Assembly: GCA_910577575.1 (NCBI GenBank)
Contig: CAJTOG010000001.1
Location: 124,001 to 188,000, forward strand
DNA length: 64,000 nucleotides
Source: an uncultured Ruminococcus sp.
Lineage (GTDB): Bacteria > Bacillota > Clostridia > Oscillospirales > Ruminococcaceae
Reading direction: 5' to 3'
The position numbers and the translations under genes are program-made. The notes under the pieces were generated by a model. That model saw only the letters and a list, made by a program, of their open reading frames with translations, was not told the DNA's origin and made no database searches. Shown here piece by piece: positions 41,634-51,975 of this stretch. The first letter of the stretch is position 1; each line of letters starts with the position of its first letter.

Positions 41634-41744
41634 ATATTAATATTATTCAAACTTTCAATGAACTTTCACTATTTATTTGTTATATTTTGCTATATGTGGC
41701 AGAAAATCTGATGTATAAATATTTATTTTTTGAAAGGAAAGAAA

Positions 41745-42398
41745 ATGAAAGGATACAGAATCAGCATTATCCGTCATGGTATGACGGAAGCGAATGAAAA
41801 AGGAATTTATATCGGTTCAACAGATATGCCTCTTTCTGCAAAGGGTGCAAGTGAGCTTGCATCTAAAATGGATGAATTTGATTATCCGTCAGTGCATAAA
41901 GTATATACGTCTCCATTATGCAGGTGCAGGGAGACAGCTGAAATTTTATTCCCTGAAACAGAGACAGAGACGGTTGACGGATTGAGTGAACTGAATCTTG
42001 GTGATTTTGAGGGAAAGAGTGTTGACGAACTTATTAACCGTGATGACTATAAAACATGGCTCAGGGGTGGAAGCAGTACAAAACCGCCAAATGGTGAAAG
42101 CCTTGAAGAGATGACGGCACGCACCTTTTCAGCACTTCATAATATAATTATTGATATGATGAATAACGGTTTGACTCATTGTGCCATAATTACTCATTCG
42201 GGTATTATTTCAAATCTTTTAAGCTGTTTCGGACTTCCAAAATATGATGCAAAGTATCTGAATGCAAAAGCAGGAGAAGGATTTGATATTATTGTTACAA
42301 CTCAAATGTGGCTTAATTCTCAGGCATTTGAAATTCTGGGATATTGTCCTTATGAAAAGATTCCCGAAGATGATTATGAAGATTGGAGACCTGAATAA
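41745..42398 (+). CDS. Histidine phosphatase family protein
   Basis: 217 residues with the catalytic RHG motif (IIRHGMTEANEKG), the second-half ITHSGII histidine, and SPLCRCRETAEIL, typical of the phosphoglycerate mutase/CobC superfamily. The substrate is not determined (cobalamin, phosphosugar or nucleotide phosphatases look alike). I start at the ATG at 41745 with AAAGGAAAG upstream. Confidence 0.88.
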   Translation: MKGYRISIIRHGMTEANEKGIYIGSTDMPLSAKGASELASKMDEFDYPSVHKVYTSPLCRCRETAEILFPETETETVDGLSELNLGDFEGKSVDELINRDDYKTWLRGGSSTKPPNGESLEEMTARTFSALHNIIIDMMNNGLTHCAIITHSGIISNLLSCFGLPKYDAKYLNAKAGEGFDIIVTTQMWLNSQAFEILGYCPYEKIPEDDYEDWRPE

Positions 42399-42450
42399 TT
42401 TACCTTGATTTTCATATAATAACGGCAAATCTTTCAAAGAGGTGCTTATT

Positions 42451-43275
42451 ATGAAGGCATGGGAGCTTATCGGTTATTCACGGCAAAAAATAAAGGGCAG
42501 ACGCAGGGAAGCTTTTTTTATATGTATTCTGCCATTGTGTGCGGATTTATTTTTTCGCATTGCAGAGGCAGCTTTATACAGTATAATGCTTTATCTGGAA
42601 GTTATTAATCCCTCAGAACTTTTTACCGGAAAAAGTATAGAACAGCTTGTAATTGCAGTTATTTTTACTGTTTCACGCTGGCTTGTTTCTGCACCGCTTT
42701 ATTGTGCTTCAGCGTTAAGACTGAGGGAATTTATTTCAGAATCAGAGAATAAAACATTTGTTTCTGATATGCTTTTAAGCTGGAGATTTATAAGACGCAG
42801 TATATCATCATTTATCTTCAGCAAGTTAATAAGTGCATTATCGCTTGTCCCTGCCATTATTTCAGGATATTACCTGATTGACTTGCTTTCGTCAGGTGCA
42901 GGCAGCAGGGAAATTATTATTGCTTCAAATGCGGCGGCTGTTTTTATTATTTCATTGATACTTTGGTGTGCTGTTCAGCTGAATCTTGCAGCAGTACCGT
43001 TTCTGCTTGCTGAATTTCCTGAAAAAAGCGGAGCAGGTGCAGTATTTTTGTCATTTAAGTTCATGCGTGGACGAAGAAAAACGGTATTCAGCTTATGGCT
43101 TATATTTTTACTGCCTATGCTGCTTATTGTCACTGTTCCGTTCCTTATATCTGAACTTTCATCCGCTTATGCTTTTGGAATTTCTATTTTTTTAAAGGAA
43201 GATGAATATTCGGGCTATCAGAAAAAACACTTGTTTTCTTTGAAAAAATCAATCAGACTCAGGAGAAATTTATGA
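42451..43275 (+). CDS. Polytopic membrane protein of unknown function
   Basis: About 274 residues with five or six hydrophobic segments and an N-terminal basic stretch (YSRQKIKGRRREA). It is DUF975-like in outline, but I cannot confirm this. AGAGG lies 8 bases before the ATG at 42451. Its stop overlaps the start of the pseudouridine synthase gene, suggesting cotranscription. Confidence 0.7.
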   Translation: MKAWELIGYSRQKIKGRRREAFFICILPLCADLFFRIAEAALYSIMLYLEVINPSELFTGKSIEQLVIAVIFTVSRWLVSAPLYCASALRLREFISESENKTFVSDMLLSWRFIRRSISSFIFSKLISALSLVPAIISGYYLIDLLSSGAGSREIIIASNAAAVFIISLILWCAVQLNLAAVPFLLAEFPEKSGAGAVFLSFKFMRGRRKTVFSLWLIFLLPMLLIVTVPFLISELSSAYAFGISIFLKEDEYSGYQKKHLFSLKKSIRLRRNL

Positions 43276-44114
43276 GCAGAATTATATTTACTGTAGAATC
43301 AGAAAACCCTGTTGCTTTGCAGGAATATTTAAAAAACAACTGTAAAGTTTCCCGCAGGCTTATTCAGAAACTTAAGAACACTGACGGCGGAATTACCTGT
43401 AACGGTGGATTTGTCCGTACTGTTGATACTGTTCATCAAGGTGATATAATTGAATTTAACATAAATGACGAAAATGAGATTGAACCGAATGGAAATCTAA
43501 GGGCAGAGATTGCTTTTGAGAACGAAAGTATTGTTATTTTTGATAAGCCGAGCGGTATGCCCGTGCATCCGTCTGTCAGGCACAGAAATGATACATTGGG
43601 CAACTTATTTGCCTATTTGTATCCTGATTTGACATTTCGTCCGGTTAACAGGCTGGACAAGGATACATCAGGTTTATGTATTGTTGCCAAAAATCCATAT
43701 GCAGCGAATCTTATACAGGGAAACTGTAAAAAAGTTTATTTTGCAGCAGTTCATGGGATTATCAAGGGAAATGGTGTCATAAATGCCCCGATAGCAAGGG
43801 AAAAGGAAAGCATAATTGTCCGCTGTGTACGTGATGACGGACAGTATGCCGTTACATATTATAAAAATATAAAATCAAATGAAAAATATACGCTTCTTGA
43901 AATAAATCTTGAAACGGGACGTACACATCAGATACGTGTACATTTTGCGTATATCGGAAATCCACTGGCAGGAGATGACTTATACGGCGGAAAGCGTGAT
44001 GATATATCACGGCAGGCACTTCACTGTGGAAAAATAAGTTTCTGCCTGCCCGAAACAGACGAGAATATAACGGTAAGCTCTGAGCTTCCGTATGATATTA
44101 ATTCATTATTTTAA
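43272..44114 (+). CDS. RluA-family pseudouridine synthase
   Basis: 280 residues. An S4-like N-terminal domain (SRRLIQKLKNTDGGITCNGG) precedes the catalytic domain with the aspartate motif NRLDKDTSGL, preceded by DKPSGMPVHPS and followed by ETGRTHQIRVHFAYIGNPLAGDDLYG. It modifies uridines in 23S rRNA or tRNA; the target position is not determined. Overlaps the membrane protein gene by 4 bases. Confidence 0.92.
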   Translation: MSRIIFTVESENPVALQEYLKNNCKVSRRLIQKLKNTDGGITCNGGFVRTVDTVHQGDIIEFNINDENEIEPNGNLRAEIAFENESIVIFDKPSGMPVHPSVRHRNDTLGNLFAYLYPDLTFRPVNRLDKDTSGLCIVAKNPYAANLIQGNCKKVYFAAVHGIIKGNGVINAPIAREKESIIVRCVRDDGQYAVTYYKNIKSNEKYTLLEINLETGRTHQIRVHFAYIGNPLAGDDLYGGKRDDISRQALHCGKISFCLPETDENITVSSELPYDINSLF

Positions 44115-44129
44115 CAGGAGGAAATCATT

Positions 44130-44606
44130 ATGGAAAAAATTTCAAGTTTTCAGGTAGACCATACAAAATTCGGAGTTGGTATGTATATATCAAGAATTGA
44201 TGATGATATTATTACTTATGATATAAGAATGGTGAAACCAAATGGCGGAAAGTATATTTCAAGTCCGTCTCTTCATACTATAGAACATCTTTTTGCAACA
44301 TATGCACGAAGCAGCTGTTTTGGGGACAGAGTTGTATATGTTGGACCGATGGGATGCCGTACCGGATTTTATCTGCTTACAAGAGACAGTCTTCCTGCTG
44401 AAAAGGCAATCCGTCTTGTACGTGACGCTTTCAGATTTATCTCTGAATTTGATGGCATTGTACCTGGAAGCAGCATTGAGGAATGCGGAAATTATCTTGA
44501 ACATGATGTTGAATCAGCAAGAAAAGATGTTCTTCCACTTCTTGGAAAACTTGAGAATTATACATCTGAAATGCTGAATTATAGCTATCATATTAAAAAA
44601 AGATAA
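44130..44606 (+). CDS. luxS: S-ribosylhomocysteine lyase (AI-2 synthase)
   Basis: 158 residues. The metal ligands HTIEH and IEECGNYLEHD are present, as are the substrate-binding VDHTKF and YVGPMGCRTGFYL. It cleaves S-ribosylhomocysteine to homocysteine and DPD, the AI-2 precursor, recycling S-adenosylmethionine products. AACAGGAGG upstream. No pfs/mtnN gene is next to it. Confidence 0.96.
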   Translation: MEKISSFQVDHTKFGVGMYISRIDDDIITYDIRMVKPNGGKYISSPSLHTIEHLFATYARSSCFGDRVVYVGPMGCRTGFYLLTRDSLPAEKAIRLVRDAFRFISEFDGIVPGSSIEECGNYLEHDVESARKDVLPLLGKLENYTSEMLNYSYHIKKR

Positions 44607-44667
44607 TTGAAAATTTGTGCATCAATACAAAAAAATTCTTGAAATTCAAAAATGATTGCTTATCTTA

Positions 44668-44695
44668 TTGTATTTTTTCTGAAAAGTGGTATAAT
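44668..44695 (+). promoter_or_regulatory. Probable sigma-A promoter for the M23 peptidase gene
   Basis: TTGTAT, 16 bases, TATAAT. The -35 is weak. Confidence 0.6.
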
Positions 44696-44744
44696 GTAAG
44701 TTATAACTGATTTTCAGACGGAATCTGATAAGGAGTGCATAAAA

Positions 44745-46466
44745 TTGAATTTTTTACAAAAAATCGAAAGATTGGCTGTTTCACTGTCCGTCAGGGCAGG
44801 ACTTTGTACATTGAAACTTATAGCTGAAATTCTTCTTGCAATTATAAAAATAATAAAATTTGTTTTTTCAGAATTTTTGGAAGTATTCAAAGCAATAGGC
44901 AGGGGAATTGTCTGGATATTCAAGGAATTTACTGAACCATACAAAAACAGGGTAAGACTTTCCAATGAACTTGCCAAAGAAATAAAATATGCTAAAAAAG
45001 AAGGAAAGCTTGCATATATCAAGGCGATAATCAGGTTTATGGGTTCTTTTCTTTTTGGTGAGGACGGTGTATGCTATACAGCTTTTAATTATATTCTTCC
45101 AATTGTTTCAGTTGCTTTTCTTGTTGGTATTGTAAAATACGGTTCAAGTCTTGAATATGGCATAGCCGTTGAATATAATGGTAAGGAGCTTGGCATTATT
45201 TCAGCTGAAACAGAATTTGAAACGGCTGAAAGAGATGTTCAGCAGCGTATTTCCTATTCTGCAAATGAACAGGCAATTGACTTGTCTGCTAAATTTTCAC
45301 TCAGAATAATATCCAATGAAGATAAATTTGTAAGTCCCAGTCAACTTGCTGATAAGATGCTTGCTGCATCTGATGAAGAACTGACAGAGGCCTATGGCAT
45401 ATATATTGATGGAAATTTTATAGGTGCTGTTCGCAACAGGGATGAAATACAGTCGGTTCTTGATGAAAGGCTTCTTAATTATGATGTTGATGGTGTTGTA
45501 AGGGATGTTTCTTATGTGAATAAAATTGATTATACACAGGGAATCTATCTTTTGAGTAGTATTAAAAGTGAACAGGAAGTTATTGAACTTCTCACTTCAC
45601 AGAAAGAAAAAAGACACGCTTATGTCGTTCAGGAAGATGATACTATTGTAAGCGTCCTTCAAAAATACGGCATGGATTTAGATGAATTTAATAATCTTAA
45701 TCCTGATATTGAAGACGGAATAGAAAGCGGTCAGATGCTTAATGTTATTGAAAGGGAGAGCTATCTGCCGATTAAGTATATAAAAGAAACAGAAAATCTT
45801 TCTTTTATTGATTATGAAACTGTTGAAGTTGAAACAAGTTCTTTGAATGTTGGTATACGTTCAGTTCTTGTAAAGGGTGAAAGAGGAGAGAAAAAGACTA
45901 AGTTTGAGATAACTTATGTTGATGGCAAAGAAGCCTCACGCAAGGTTCTGAGCAGTGTTACTACAAAAAGTCCTGTCACCGAAACTATTGGTTTGGGGAC
46001 TTATTCCGCTATGCCTGACAGTCCTGAGACTGTTTATCTTGGTTCACCGCTTACAGGCACGGGAGAAATGAGCTGGCCTGTTGATGGCGGATGGATAAGT
46101 GACCCGTTCATTAGTGACAGAAACCATAAGGGACTTGACATAGCAGCTTCTGAAGGAGCTGAAATATATGCCGCTCAGGAAGGCACAGTAGTTGCTGCTG
46201 GCTGGAATTCAGGCGGATACGGAAATGTTGTTATGATTGAGCATGACAATGGATATGCAACAGTATATGCACATATGCTTTATGTATATGCAGTTGAAGG
46301 ACAATATGTTTCAAGAGGACAACTTATCGGATTTGTCGGAACTACCGGAGATTCTACAGGTAATCATTGCCACTTTGAAGTGCGTTATCAGGGCATATGC
46401 TTAGACCCGACAACTTTTCTGAATACTGTTGATATGCAGCGTCCGAAAGAAGAAGAGTATAATTGA
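44745..46466 (+). CDS. LysM-G5-M23 cell-wall peptidase
   Basis: 573 residues. A short N-terminal region with amphipathic or membrane helices, a membrane segment near residue 107-128, a LysM-like module (HAYVVQEDDTIVSVLQKYGMDLDEFNNLNP) near 290-340, a G5-like domain (around SVLVKGERGEKKTKFEITYV), and a C-terminal M23 LytM domain with zinc ligands in NHKGLDIAAS and GNHCHFEVR. Probably a membrane-anchored endopeptidase acting on peptidoglycan. It starts at TTG with AAGGAG about 10 bases upstream. A strong terminator follows. Confidence 0.88.
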   Translation: MNFLQKIERLAVSLSVRAGLCTLKLIAEILLAIIKIIKFVFSEFLEVFKAIGRGIVWIFKEFTEPYKNRVRLSNELAKEIKYAKKEGKLAYIKAIIRFMGSFLFGEDGVCYTAFNYILPIVSVAFLVGIVKYGSSLEYGIAVEYNGKELGIISAETEFETAERDVQQRISYSANEQAIDLSAKFSLRIISNEDKFVSPSQLADKMLAASDEELTEAYGIYIDGNFIGAVRNRDEIQSVLDERLLNYDVDGVVRDVSYVNKIDYTQGIYLLSSIKSEQEVIELLTSQKEKRHAYVVQEDDTIVSVLQKYGMDLDEFNNLNPDIEDGIESGQMLNVIERESYLPIKYIKETENLSFIDYETVEVETSSLNVGIRSVLVKGERGEKKTKFEITYVDGKEASRKVLSSVTTKSPVTETIGLGTYSAMPDSPETVYLGSPLTGTGEMSWPVDGGWISDPFISDRNHKGLDIAASEGAEIYAAQEGTVVAAGWNSGGYGNVVMIEHDNGYATVYAHMLYVYAVEGQYVSRGQLIGFVGTTGDSTGNHCHFEVRYQGICLDPTTFLNTVDMQRPKEEEYN

Positions 46467-46476
46467 AATTTATCAG

Positions 46477-46510
46477 TATCTCCCTGAATTTTGTCAGGGA
46501 GATATTTTTT
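46477..46510 (+). terminator. Intrinsic terminator after the M23 peptidase
   Basis: 11-bp stem TATCTCCCTGA / TCAGGGAGATA followed by TTTTTT. Confidence 0.92.
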
Positions 46511-46577
46511 GTTAATAATTGCTAAAAACCAATGAAAAAATTTTATATATTTTTATGTCATAATTTTAAGATAATGC

Positions 46578-46606
46578 TTGCAATATTATAACAGATGTGA
46601 TATAAT
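46578..46606 (+). promoter_or_regulatory. Sigma-A promoter of the S10 operon
   Basis: TTGCAA, 17 bases, TATAAT, with an extended -10 (TGATATAAT). Predicted start near 46613, about 330 bases before rpsJ. Confidence 0.85.
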
Positions 46607-46612
46607 ATTCAT

Positions 46613-46941
46613 GTTGAGTTTAGCATATTTTTAAATGTGCTTGCTGTGAAGATATGCGTTGAAGCAAAAGGTTGCTGCCGGTGCGGCAGGTAATTTTTGC
46701 GGAGTATGTCCGATTTTAAACCGGGCGAATGGGATAGTGGACACTGTTTGTGGATTTTTGAAATATACTTTTTAATGTTAGTATATAGTCAATAATGCTC
46801 TGTCTGCATATAAAAATATCCTTATCTGCTCGAAAATATTATTTTTTCGAGTTTTTTTAATCAGATACGGAAGAAACACTCGGCAACGTGTGCAATCCCA
46901 GTCAACGTCCCCAGAAAAATTCTTAAGGAGGCGAAAAAACA
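46613..46941 (+). ncRNA. Structured leader of the S10 ribosomal-protein operon
   Basis: A 330-base gap with no ORF of note. It holds several hairpins: GCAA/TTGC around 46664-46675, CTGCCG/CGGCAG at 46675-46689, CGGA/TCCG at 46700-46712, TATACT/AGTATA near 46765-46786, and a full terminator at 46829-46858. A GC-richer block (about 46660-46755) stands out from AT-rich flanks, as expected of a conserved RNA. S10-operon leaders are autoregulated by L4 in enterobacteria. I infer a comparable attenuation leader here but do not know its effector or Rfam family. Confidence 0.7.
46829..46858 (+). terminator. Leader terminator upstream of rpsJ
   Basis: 8-bp stem CTCGAAAA / TTTTCGAG, 7-base loop, then TTTTTTT. 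It sits inside the leader between promoter and rpsJ, so readthrough is needed for expression. Confidence 0.85.
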
Positions 46942-47256
46942 ATGGCAGTCAACGAAAAAATCAGATTCAAGGTTAAAGGCTATGACCATGCTACAGTTGA
47001 TATTGCAGCAGCTAAGATTGTTGATGCAGCTAAAAGAAGTGGAGCAAGAGTTTCAGGTCCTATTCCGCTCCCTACAAAAAAGGAAGTTGTTACTATTCTC
47101 CGTGCTGTACACAAATATAAGGATAGCCGTGAGCAGTTCGAGATGAGAACTCATAAGAGACTTATTGATGTTATCCGTCCGACAGAAAAGACAACTGCTG
47201 CTCTTGATAAGCTTGAAATCCCAGCAGGCGTTGAAGTTGTTATGGAAGTTAAGTAA
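46942..47256 (+). CDS. rpsJ: 30S ribosomal protein S10
   Basis: 104 residues ([40 protein letters not shown]). First gene of the S10-spc-alpha cluster; binds 16S rRNA in the 30S head and doubles as NusE in antitermination complexes. AAGGAGG upstream. Confidence 0.98.
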   Translation: MAVNEKIRFKVKGYDHATVDIAAAKIVDAAKRSGARVSGPIPLPTKKEVVTILRAVHKYKDSREQFEMRTHKRLIDVIRPTEKTTAALDKLEIPAGVEVVMEVK

Positions 47257-47370
47257 TTAACTTAAATAAAACGTCTGAAAATTATCGTTCGGGAAACGGA
47301 ATGGCGGTAGTCCGCCGGTCATGTTAATGCAGAAATGTATTAACCAATAACCTTATAGGAGGAAATGAAA

Positions 47371-48003
47371 ATGCAGAAAGGCATTATCGGTAAGAAAATC
47401 GGTATGACACAGATTTTCGATGAAACAGGAAAAGTTGTTCCTGTAACAGTTGTTGAAGCTGGTCCATGTGTTGTCGTTCAGAAAAAAACCGTTGAAAACG
47501 ACGGATATGCTGCACTTCAGCTTGGCTTTGGCGACGTAAAGGTTCAGAGAGTGAACAAGCCTATGAAAGGTCATTTTGACAAGGCAGATGTTGCTTGCAA
47601 GAAAACTCTAAAAGAATTTAGACTTGACGACTGCGATGCTCTTAACGTAGGCGATATCGTAAAAGCTGATACTTTTGCAGTAGGTGACGCAATTGATGTT
47701 GTAGGCACAAGCAAGGGTAAGGGCTTCCAGGGTGCAATCAAGCGTCATAATCAGCACAGACTTAAAGAAACTCATGGTACAGGTCCTGTTCACAGACAGG
47801 CTGGTTCAATGGGTGCATGTTCTTCACCTTCAAGAATTTTCAAGGGCAAGGGCATGGCAGGTCACATGGGCGCAGAACAGGTTACTGTTCAGAATCTCGA
47901 AATAGTTAAAATAGATACAGAAAATAATCTCATCGCTATCAAGGGTGCAGTTCCCGGTCCTAAGGGCGGAATCGTTTATATCGTTGACAGCGTTAAGGCT
48001 TAA
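47371..48003 (+). CDS. rplC: 50S ribosomal protein L3
   Basis: 210 residues ([39 protein letters not shown]). Nucleates 50S assembly at the 3' end of 23S rRNA. I use the ATG at 47371, 8 bases after AGGAGG; the ATG at 47365 is 2 bases from it. The 114-base gap after rpsJ has no gene. Confidence 0.97.
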   Translation: MQKGIIGKKIGMTQIFDETGKVVPVTVVEAGPCVVVQKKTVENDGYAALQLGFGDVKVQRVNKPMKGHFDKADVACKKTLKEFRLDDCDALNVGDIVKADTFAVGDAIDVVGTSKGKGFQGAIKRHNQHRLKETHGTGPVHRQAGSMGACSSPSRIFKGKGMAGHMGAEQVTVQNLEIVKIDTENNLIAIKGAVPGPKGGIVYIVDSVKA

Positions 48004-48020
48004 GGAAGGAGGAAACGTAA

Positions 48021-48644
48021 ATGTCTACAATTTCAGTATTTGATATGGCTGGCAATCAGGTTTCCGAAACAGAGCTTAATGACGCAGTTTTCGGAATCAC
48101 TCCTAATGAAGGCGTAATGCACGCTATGGTAGTAAATTATCTTGCTAACCAGAGACAGGGTACACAGTCAACTCTTACAAGAACAGAAGTAAGAGGAGGC
48201 GGAAGAAAACCTTGGAGACAGAAAGGCACAGGTCATGCAAGACAGGGTTCAACACGTGCTCCGCAGTGGTATCACGGCGGTGTTGCTCTCGGACCTAAAC
48301 CAAGAGATTACAGATATGCTCTCAATAAGAAAGTAAGAAGACTTGCTATGAAGTCTGCTCTTTCAACCAAAGTTCTTGATAACAATATGATTGTTCTTGA
48401 TTCACTTAATCTTGATTCTTTCAAGACAAAGACAGTTGTTGAGATGCTCAAGGCTCTCGGAGTAAACGGCAAGGCTCTTATCGTTACTGCTGAAGCTGAT
48501 ACAAAGGTAGTAAAGAGTGCAGCTAATATCCCTGGTGTTAAAACTGCTGCTGTCAATACTCTTAATGTTTACGATATTCTCAACTATGATAAATTTATCG
48601 TTGTTAAGAATGCCGTTGGAAAGATTGAGGAGGTTTACGCATAA
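48021..48644 (+). CDS. rplD: 50S ribosomal protein L4
   Basis: 207 residues with the extended loop ([20 protein letters not shown]) that lines the peptide exit tunnel. L4 is the S10-operon autoregulator in E. coli, so it is the first candidate effector of the leader upstream. Overlaps rplW as TAATG. Confidence 0.97.
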   Translation: MSTISVFDMAGNQVSETELNDAVFGITPNEGVMHAMVVNYLANQRQGTQSTLTRTEVRGGGRKPWRQKGTGHARQGSTRAPQWYHGGVALGPKPRDYRYALNKKVRRLAMKSALSTKVLDNNMIVLDSLNLDSFKTKTVVEMLKALGVNGKALIVTAEADTKVVKSAANIPGVKTAAVNTLNVYDILNYDKFIVVKNAVGKIEEVYA

Positions 48645-48937
48645 TGAAAACTGCTCAGGATATTATCATCAAGCCCGTTATTACTGAAAAGTCAATGGAC
48701 GGACTTCAGGAAGGAAAGTATACCTTCAAAGTTGCTAAAGATGCCACAAAGCCTGAAATCAAGAAGGCTGTGGAAAAGCTCTTCAATGTTGAAGTTGCAA
48801 AAGTTACAACTATGAACGTTAAGGGCAAGATGAAGCGTGTCGGCAGATATGAAGGCATGACTGCTTCATGGAAGAAGGCTGTTGTTACTCTTACACCGGA
48901 TTCAAAGACTATTGAATTCTTTGAGGGTATGTATTAA
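48644..48937 (+). CDS. rplW: 50S ribosomal protein L23
   Basis: 97 residues ([13 protein letters not shown]). Sits at the tunnel exit and docks trigger factor and SRP. Its ATG overlaps the rplD stop, and a GAGG in the end of rplD serves as SD. Confidence 0.97.
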   Translation: MKTAQDIIIKPVITEKSMDGLQEGKYTFKVAKDATKPEIKKAVEKLFNVEVAKVTTMNVKGKMKRVGRYEGMTASWKKAVVTLTPDSKTIEFFEGMY

Positions 48938-49005
48938 TTAAGACAGACCTTTGTATGGGAGTGATGCTCCCGCAAATAATGCATTATAACAAGGAGTTGA
49001 AATAA

Positions 49006-49839
49006 ATGGCTATTAAAACATATAAGCCAACTACCCCTTCAAGACGACAGATGACTGTAACAGACTATTCTGTTCTTTCAAAGGTAGAGCCGGAAAAGAG
49101 CCTTCTTGAACCTCTTAAGAAGAAATCAGGAAGAAACAGCTACGGCAGAATCACAGTTCGTCACAGAGGCGGCGGTAACAGAAGAAAATACCGTGTAATT
49201 GATTTCAAGCGTGATAAGGACAACATGATTGCTACTGTTCTTACTCTTGAATATGACCCAAACAGAAGTGCATTCATCGCTCTTGTTCAGTATGAGGACG
49301 GTGAAAAGAGATACATTCTTGCTCCAAACGGCCTTAAGGTTGGCGACAAGATTGAATCCGGTTCAGAGGCTGATATAAAGCCGGGTAATGCTCTCAAGCT
49401 CGCTGATATTCCTGTTGGTACATTTATCCACGCTATTGAGCTTTATCCTGGTAAGGGTGCACAGCTCGTAAGAAGTGCAGGAAATCAGGCACAGCTCATG
49501 GGTAAGGAAGACAAGTATGCTCTTGTAAGACTTCCTTCAGGCGAAATGAGAAAAGTTCCGATTGATTGCAGAGCTGCTGTCGGACAGGTTTCAAATATCG
49601 ACCACGAAAACGTTAATTATGGTAAGGCAGGAAGGGTTCGCAATATGGGTTGGAGACCGACTGTAAGAGGTTCAGTTATGAACCCGTGCGACCATCCACA
49701 CGGAGGCGGTGAAGGTAAATCACCAGTCGGCAGACCAGGACCTGTTACACCTTGGGGTAAACCTGCTCTTGGTTACAAGACACGTAAAAAGCACCACAGA
49801 ACAGATAAATTTATCGTAAAGCGTCGTAATGGTAAATAA
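49006..49839 (+). CDS. rplB: 50S ribosomal protein L2
   Basis: 277 residues. [17 protein letters not shown] and the C-terminal [22 protein letters not shown], which lies near the peptidyl transferase centre. AAGGAG upstream. Confidence 0.98.
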   Translation: MAIKTYKPTTPSRRQMTVTDYSVLSKVEPEKSLLEPLKKKSGRNSYGRITVRHRGGGNRRKYRVIDFKRDKDNMIATVLTLEYDPNRSAFIALVQYEDGEKRYILAPNGLKVGDKIESGSEADIKPGNALKLADIPVGTFIHAIELYPGKGAQLVRSAGNQAQLMGKEDKYALVRLPSGEMRKVPIDCRAAVGQVSNIDHENVNYGKAGRVRNMGWRPTVRGSVMNPCDHPHGGGEGKSPVGRPGPVTPWGKPALGYKTRKKHHRTDKFIVKRRNGK

Positions 49840-49859
49840 TCGAAGGGAGGAACTGAATA

Positions 49860-50144
49860 ATGAGCAGAAGCATTAAAAAAGGACCATACGTCCAGGAGGT
49901 TCTTCTTAAGAGAGTTATGGCTATGAATGAAGCAGGTGAAAAGAAGGTTCTTAAGACATGGAGCCGTTCTTCTACAATTTTCCCTGATTTCGTTGGCCAT
50001 ACATTCGCTGTTCATGACGGACGCAAACACGTTCCGGTATATGTAACAGAGGATATGGTAGGTCACAAGCTCGGCGAGTTTGCTCCTACAAGAACCTATA
50101 AGGGTCATGCAGGTTCAAAAACATCGAATAACGGTAAGAAATAA
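49860..50144 (+). CDS. rpsS: 30S ribosomal protein S19
   Basis: 94 residues ([41 protein letters not shown]). Located in the 30S head near the A-site tRNA. GGGAGG upstream. Confidence 0.98.
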   Translation: MSRSIKKGPYVQEVLLKRVMAMNEAGEKKVLKTWSRSSTIFPDFVGHTFAVHDGRKHVPVYVTEDMVGHKLGEFAPTRTYKGHAGSKTSNNGKK

Positions 50145-50163
50145 GCGGAAGGAGGAGCTATAG

Positions 50164-50499
50164 ATGGAAGCAAGAGCTTATTTGAGAAATGCTCGTATAT
50201 CACCAAGAAAGGTACAGATCGTCCTCGATCTTATCAGAAACAAGCCGCTTGACATCGCTTTGGCTGCTTTGGATCTTACTCCTAAGGCTGCAAGTCCTAT
50301 CGTTTCAAAGCTTGTAAAATCAGCTCAGGCTAATGCTGTAAACAATTTCAGCATGGACGGCGATAATCTTTATGTTGCTGAGTGTTTTGTAACACCTGGA
50401 CCAATTATGAAGAGAATCATGCCGAGAGCTCAGGGCAGAGCATATAGAATTTTAAAGAGAACATCACATATCACTGTTGTTCTCAAAGAAAAAGAATAA
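50164..50499 (+). CDS. rplV: 50S ribosomal protein L22
   Basis: 111 residues ([39 protein letters not shown]). The beta hairpin near the C terminus reaches the exit tunnel and is a site of macrolide resistance changes; none can be judged here. Confidence 0.98.
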   Translation: MEARAYLRNARISPRKVQIVLDLIRNKPLDIALAALDLTPKAASPIVSKLVKSAQANAVNNFSMDGDNLYVAECFVTPGPIMKRIMPRAQGRAYRILKRTSHITVVLKEKE

Positions 50500-50518
50500 T
50501 CCCAAGGAGGTCTGATTA

Positions 50519-51334
50519 ATGGGACAGAAGGTTAATCCGCACGGTCTTCGTGTCGGCGTTATTAAAGATTGGGATTCTCGCTGGTTTGCAGATAAGAGTA
50601 CTTTCGGCGATACGCTCGTAGAAGACTATAATGTACGTGAGTATATAATGAAAATTCTTAACAGAAGGTCCAAGAATCCTGCTGACAAATGCGTTTATGC
50701 AGGCGTTCCGAAGGTAGAGATTGAAAGATTTGCTGATAAGGTTAGAATCCACATTCACTGTGCAAAGCCCGGTATCGTTATCGGCAGAGGCGGTACAGAA
50801 ATTGAAAAGCTTAGAGCACAGCTTGAAAAGATGGTTAATAAACAGGTGTTTATCAATATTATCGAAGTAAAGCAGCCTGATATGGACGCTCAGCTTGTTG
50901 CTGAAAAAATCGCTCATGACCTTGAGGACAGAATTTCTTTCAGACGTGCCATGAAGCAGTCTATCGGCAGAACAATGCGTCTCGGTGCAAAAGGTATCAA
51001 GGTTAAGGTTTCAGGCAGACTTGCCGGAGCTGAAATCGCAAGAAGCGAAAGCTATCATGAAGGTACAATTCCGCTTCAGACAATCCGTGCTGATATTGAT
51101 TACGGTTTTGCTGAAGCTGATACAACATACGGAAAGCTCGGTGTAAAGGTTTGGATTTACAAGGGCGAAGTTCTCAAGGGTGACGCTGCGAAAGCCGCTG
51201 CTCACAGAGAAAAGGTTGAAAGAAAGAATGACCGTCCGAATGACCGCCGTCGTCGTGATGACAGACGTGATGGAAACAGAAGAGGCGGAAGAAATTTCAA
51301 TCGTGACTCCAGAAGAGAAGGAGGTAATCAGTAA
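50519..51334 (+). CDS. rpsC: 30S ribosomal protein S3
   Basis: 271 residues, longer than E. coli S3 (233) because of an Arg/Asp/Asn-rich tail after residue 225. KH domain with [13 protein letters not shown]. Part of the mRNA entry channel. The next gene overlaps its stop as TAATG. Confidence 0.98.
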   Translation: MGQKVNPHGLRVGVIKDWDSRWFADKSTFGDTLVEDYNVREYIMKILNRRSKNPADKCVYAGVPKVEIERFADKVRIHIHCAKPGIVIGRGGTEIEKLRAQLEKMVNKQVFINIIEVKQPDMDAQLVAEKIAHDLEDRISFRRAMKQSIGRTMRLGAKGIKVKVSGRLAGAEIARSESYHEGTIPLQTIRADIDYGFAEADTTYGKLGVKVWIYKGEVLKGDAAKAAAHREKVERKNDRPNDRRRRDDRRDGNRRGGRNFNRDSRREGGNQ

Positions 51335-51759
51335 TGCTGCTTCCAAAAAGAGTTAAATACCGCAGGGTCCACAGAGGACGCTTAAAGGGTAAGGCATACA
51401 GAGGAAATAAGGTAACATACGGCGATTTTGGTCTTCAGGCTTTAGAGCCTTCATGGATTACTTCAAATCAGATTGAAGCTGCCCGTATTGCTATGACACG
51501 TTATATCAAGAGAGGCGGTCAGGTATGGATTAAAATTTTCCCTGATAAGCCTGTTACAGAAAAGCCGGCTGAAACACGTATGGGTTCCGGTAAGGGTTCA
51601 CCTGAATACTGGGTTGCAGTTGTTAAGCCAGGCAGAGTTCTTTTTGAAATCAAAGGTGTTTCAGAAGAGATTGCAAGAGAGGCTATGCGTCTCGCTATGC
51701 ATAAGCTTCCAATAAAGTGTAAGTTCGTTACTAAAGCAGAGCAGGAGGTTGAGCAGTAA
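51334..51759 (+). CDS. rplP: 50S ribosomal protein L16
   Basis: 141 residues ([58 protein letters not shown]). Supports A-site tRNA. Overlaps genes on both sides as TAATG. Confidence 0.98.
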   Translation: MLLPKRVKYRRVHRGRLKGKAYRGNKVTYGDFGLQALEPSWITSNQIEAARIAMTRYIKRGGQVWIKIFPDKPVTEKPAETRMGSGKGSPEYWVAVVKPGRVLFEIKGVSEEIAREAMRLAMHKLPIKCKFVTKAEQEVEQ

Positions 51760-51956
51760 TGAAGGCATCAGAAATCAGAGAAATGTCAGTTGATGAGCTC
51801 AACGAGAAGCTCATGAGCCTGAAAGAAGAGCTTTTTGCACTCCGCTTTCAGCATGCTGTAAATCAGCTTGAAAATACAGCCCGTCTTAAGGCTGTTAAAA
51901 AGGATATTGCCCGCATTAAAACAACTCTGCGTGCAGCAGAGATTGCGCAGCAGTAA
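51759..51956 (+). CDS. rpmC: 50S ribosomal protein L29
   Basis: 65 residues, two-helix hairpin ([35 protein letters not shown]). Near the tunnel exit next to L23. Starts within the rplP stop (TAATG). Confidence 0.97.
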   Translation: MKASEIREMSVDELNEKLMSLKEELFALRFQHAVNQLENTARLKAVKKDIARIKTTLRAAEIAQQ

Positions 51957-51975
51957 GAAAGGGAGGATTTAGCTA

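Noticed and set aside
46613..46828. tRNA-like or T-box element upstream of rpsJ
   Set aside because: No T-box consensus (no TGGNACC-type bulge) and no complete cloverleaf could be drawn.
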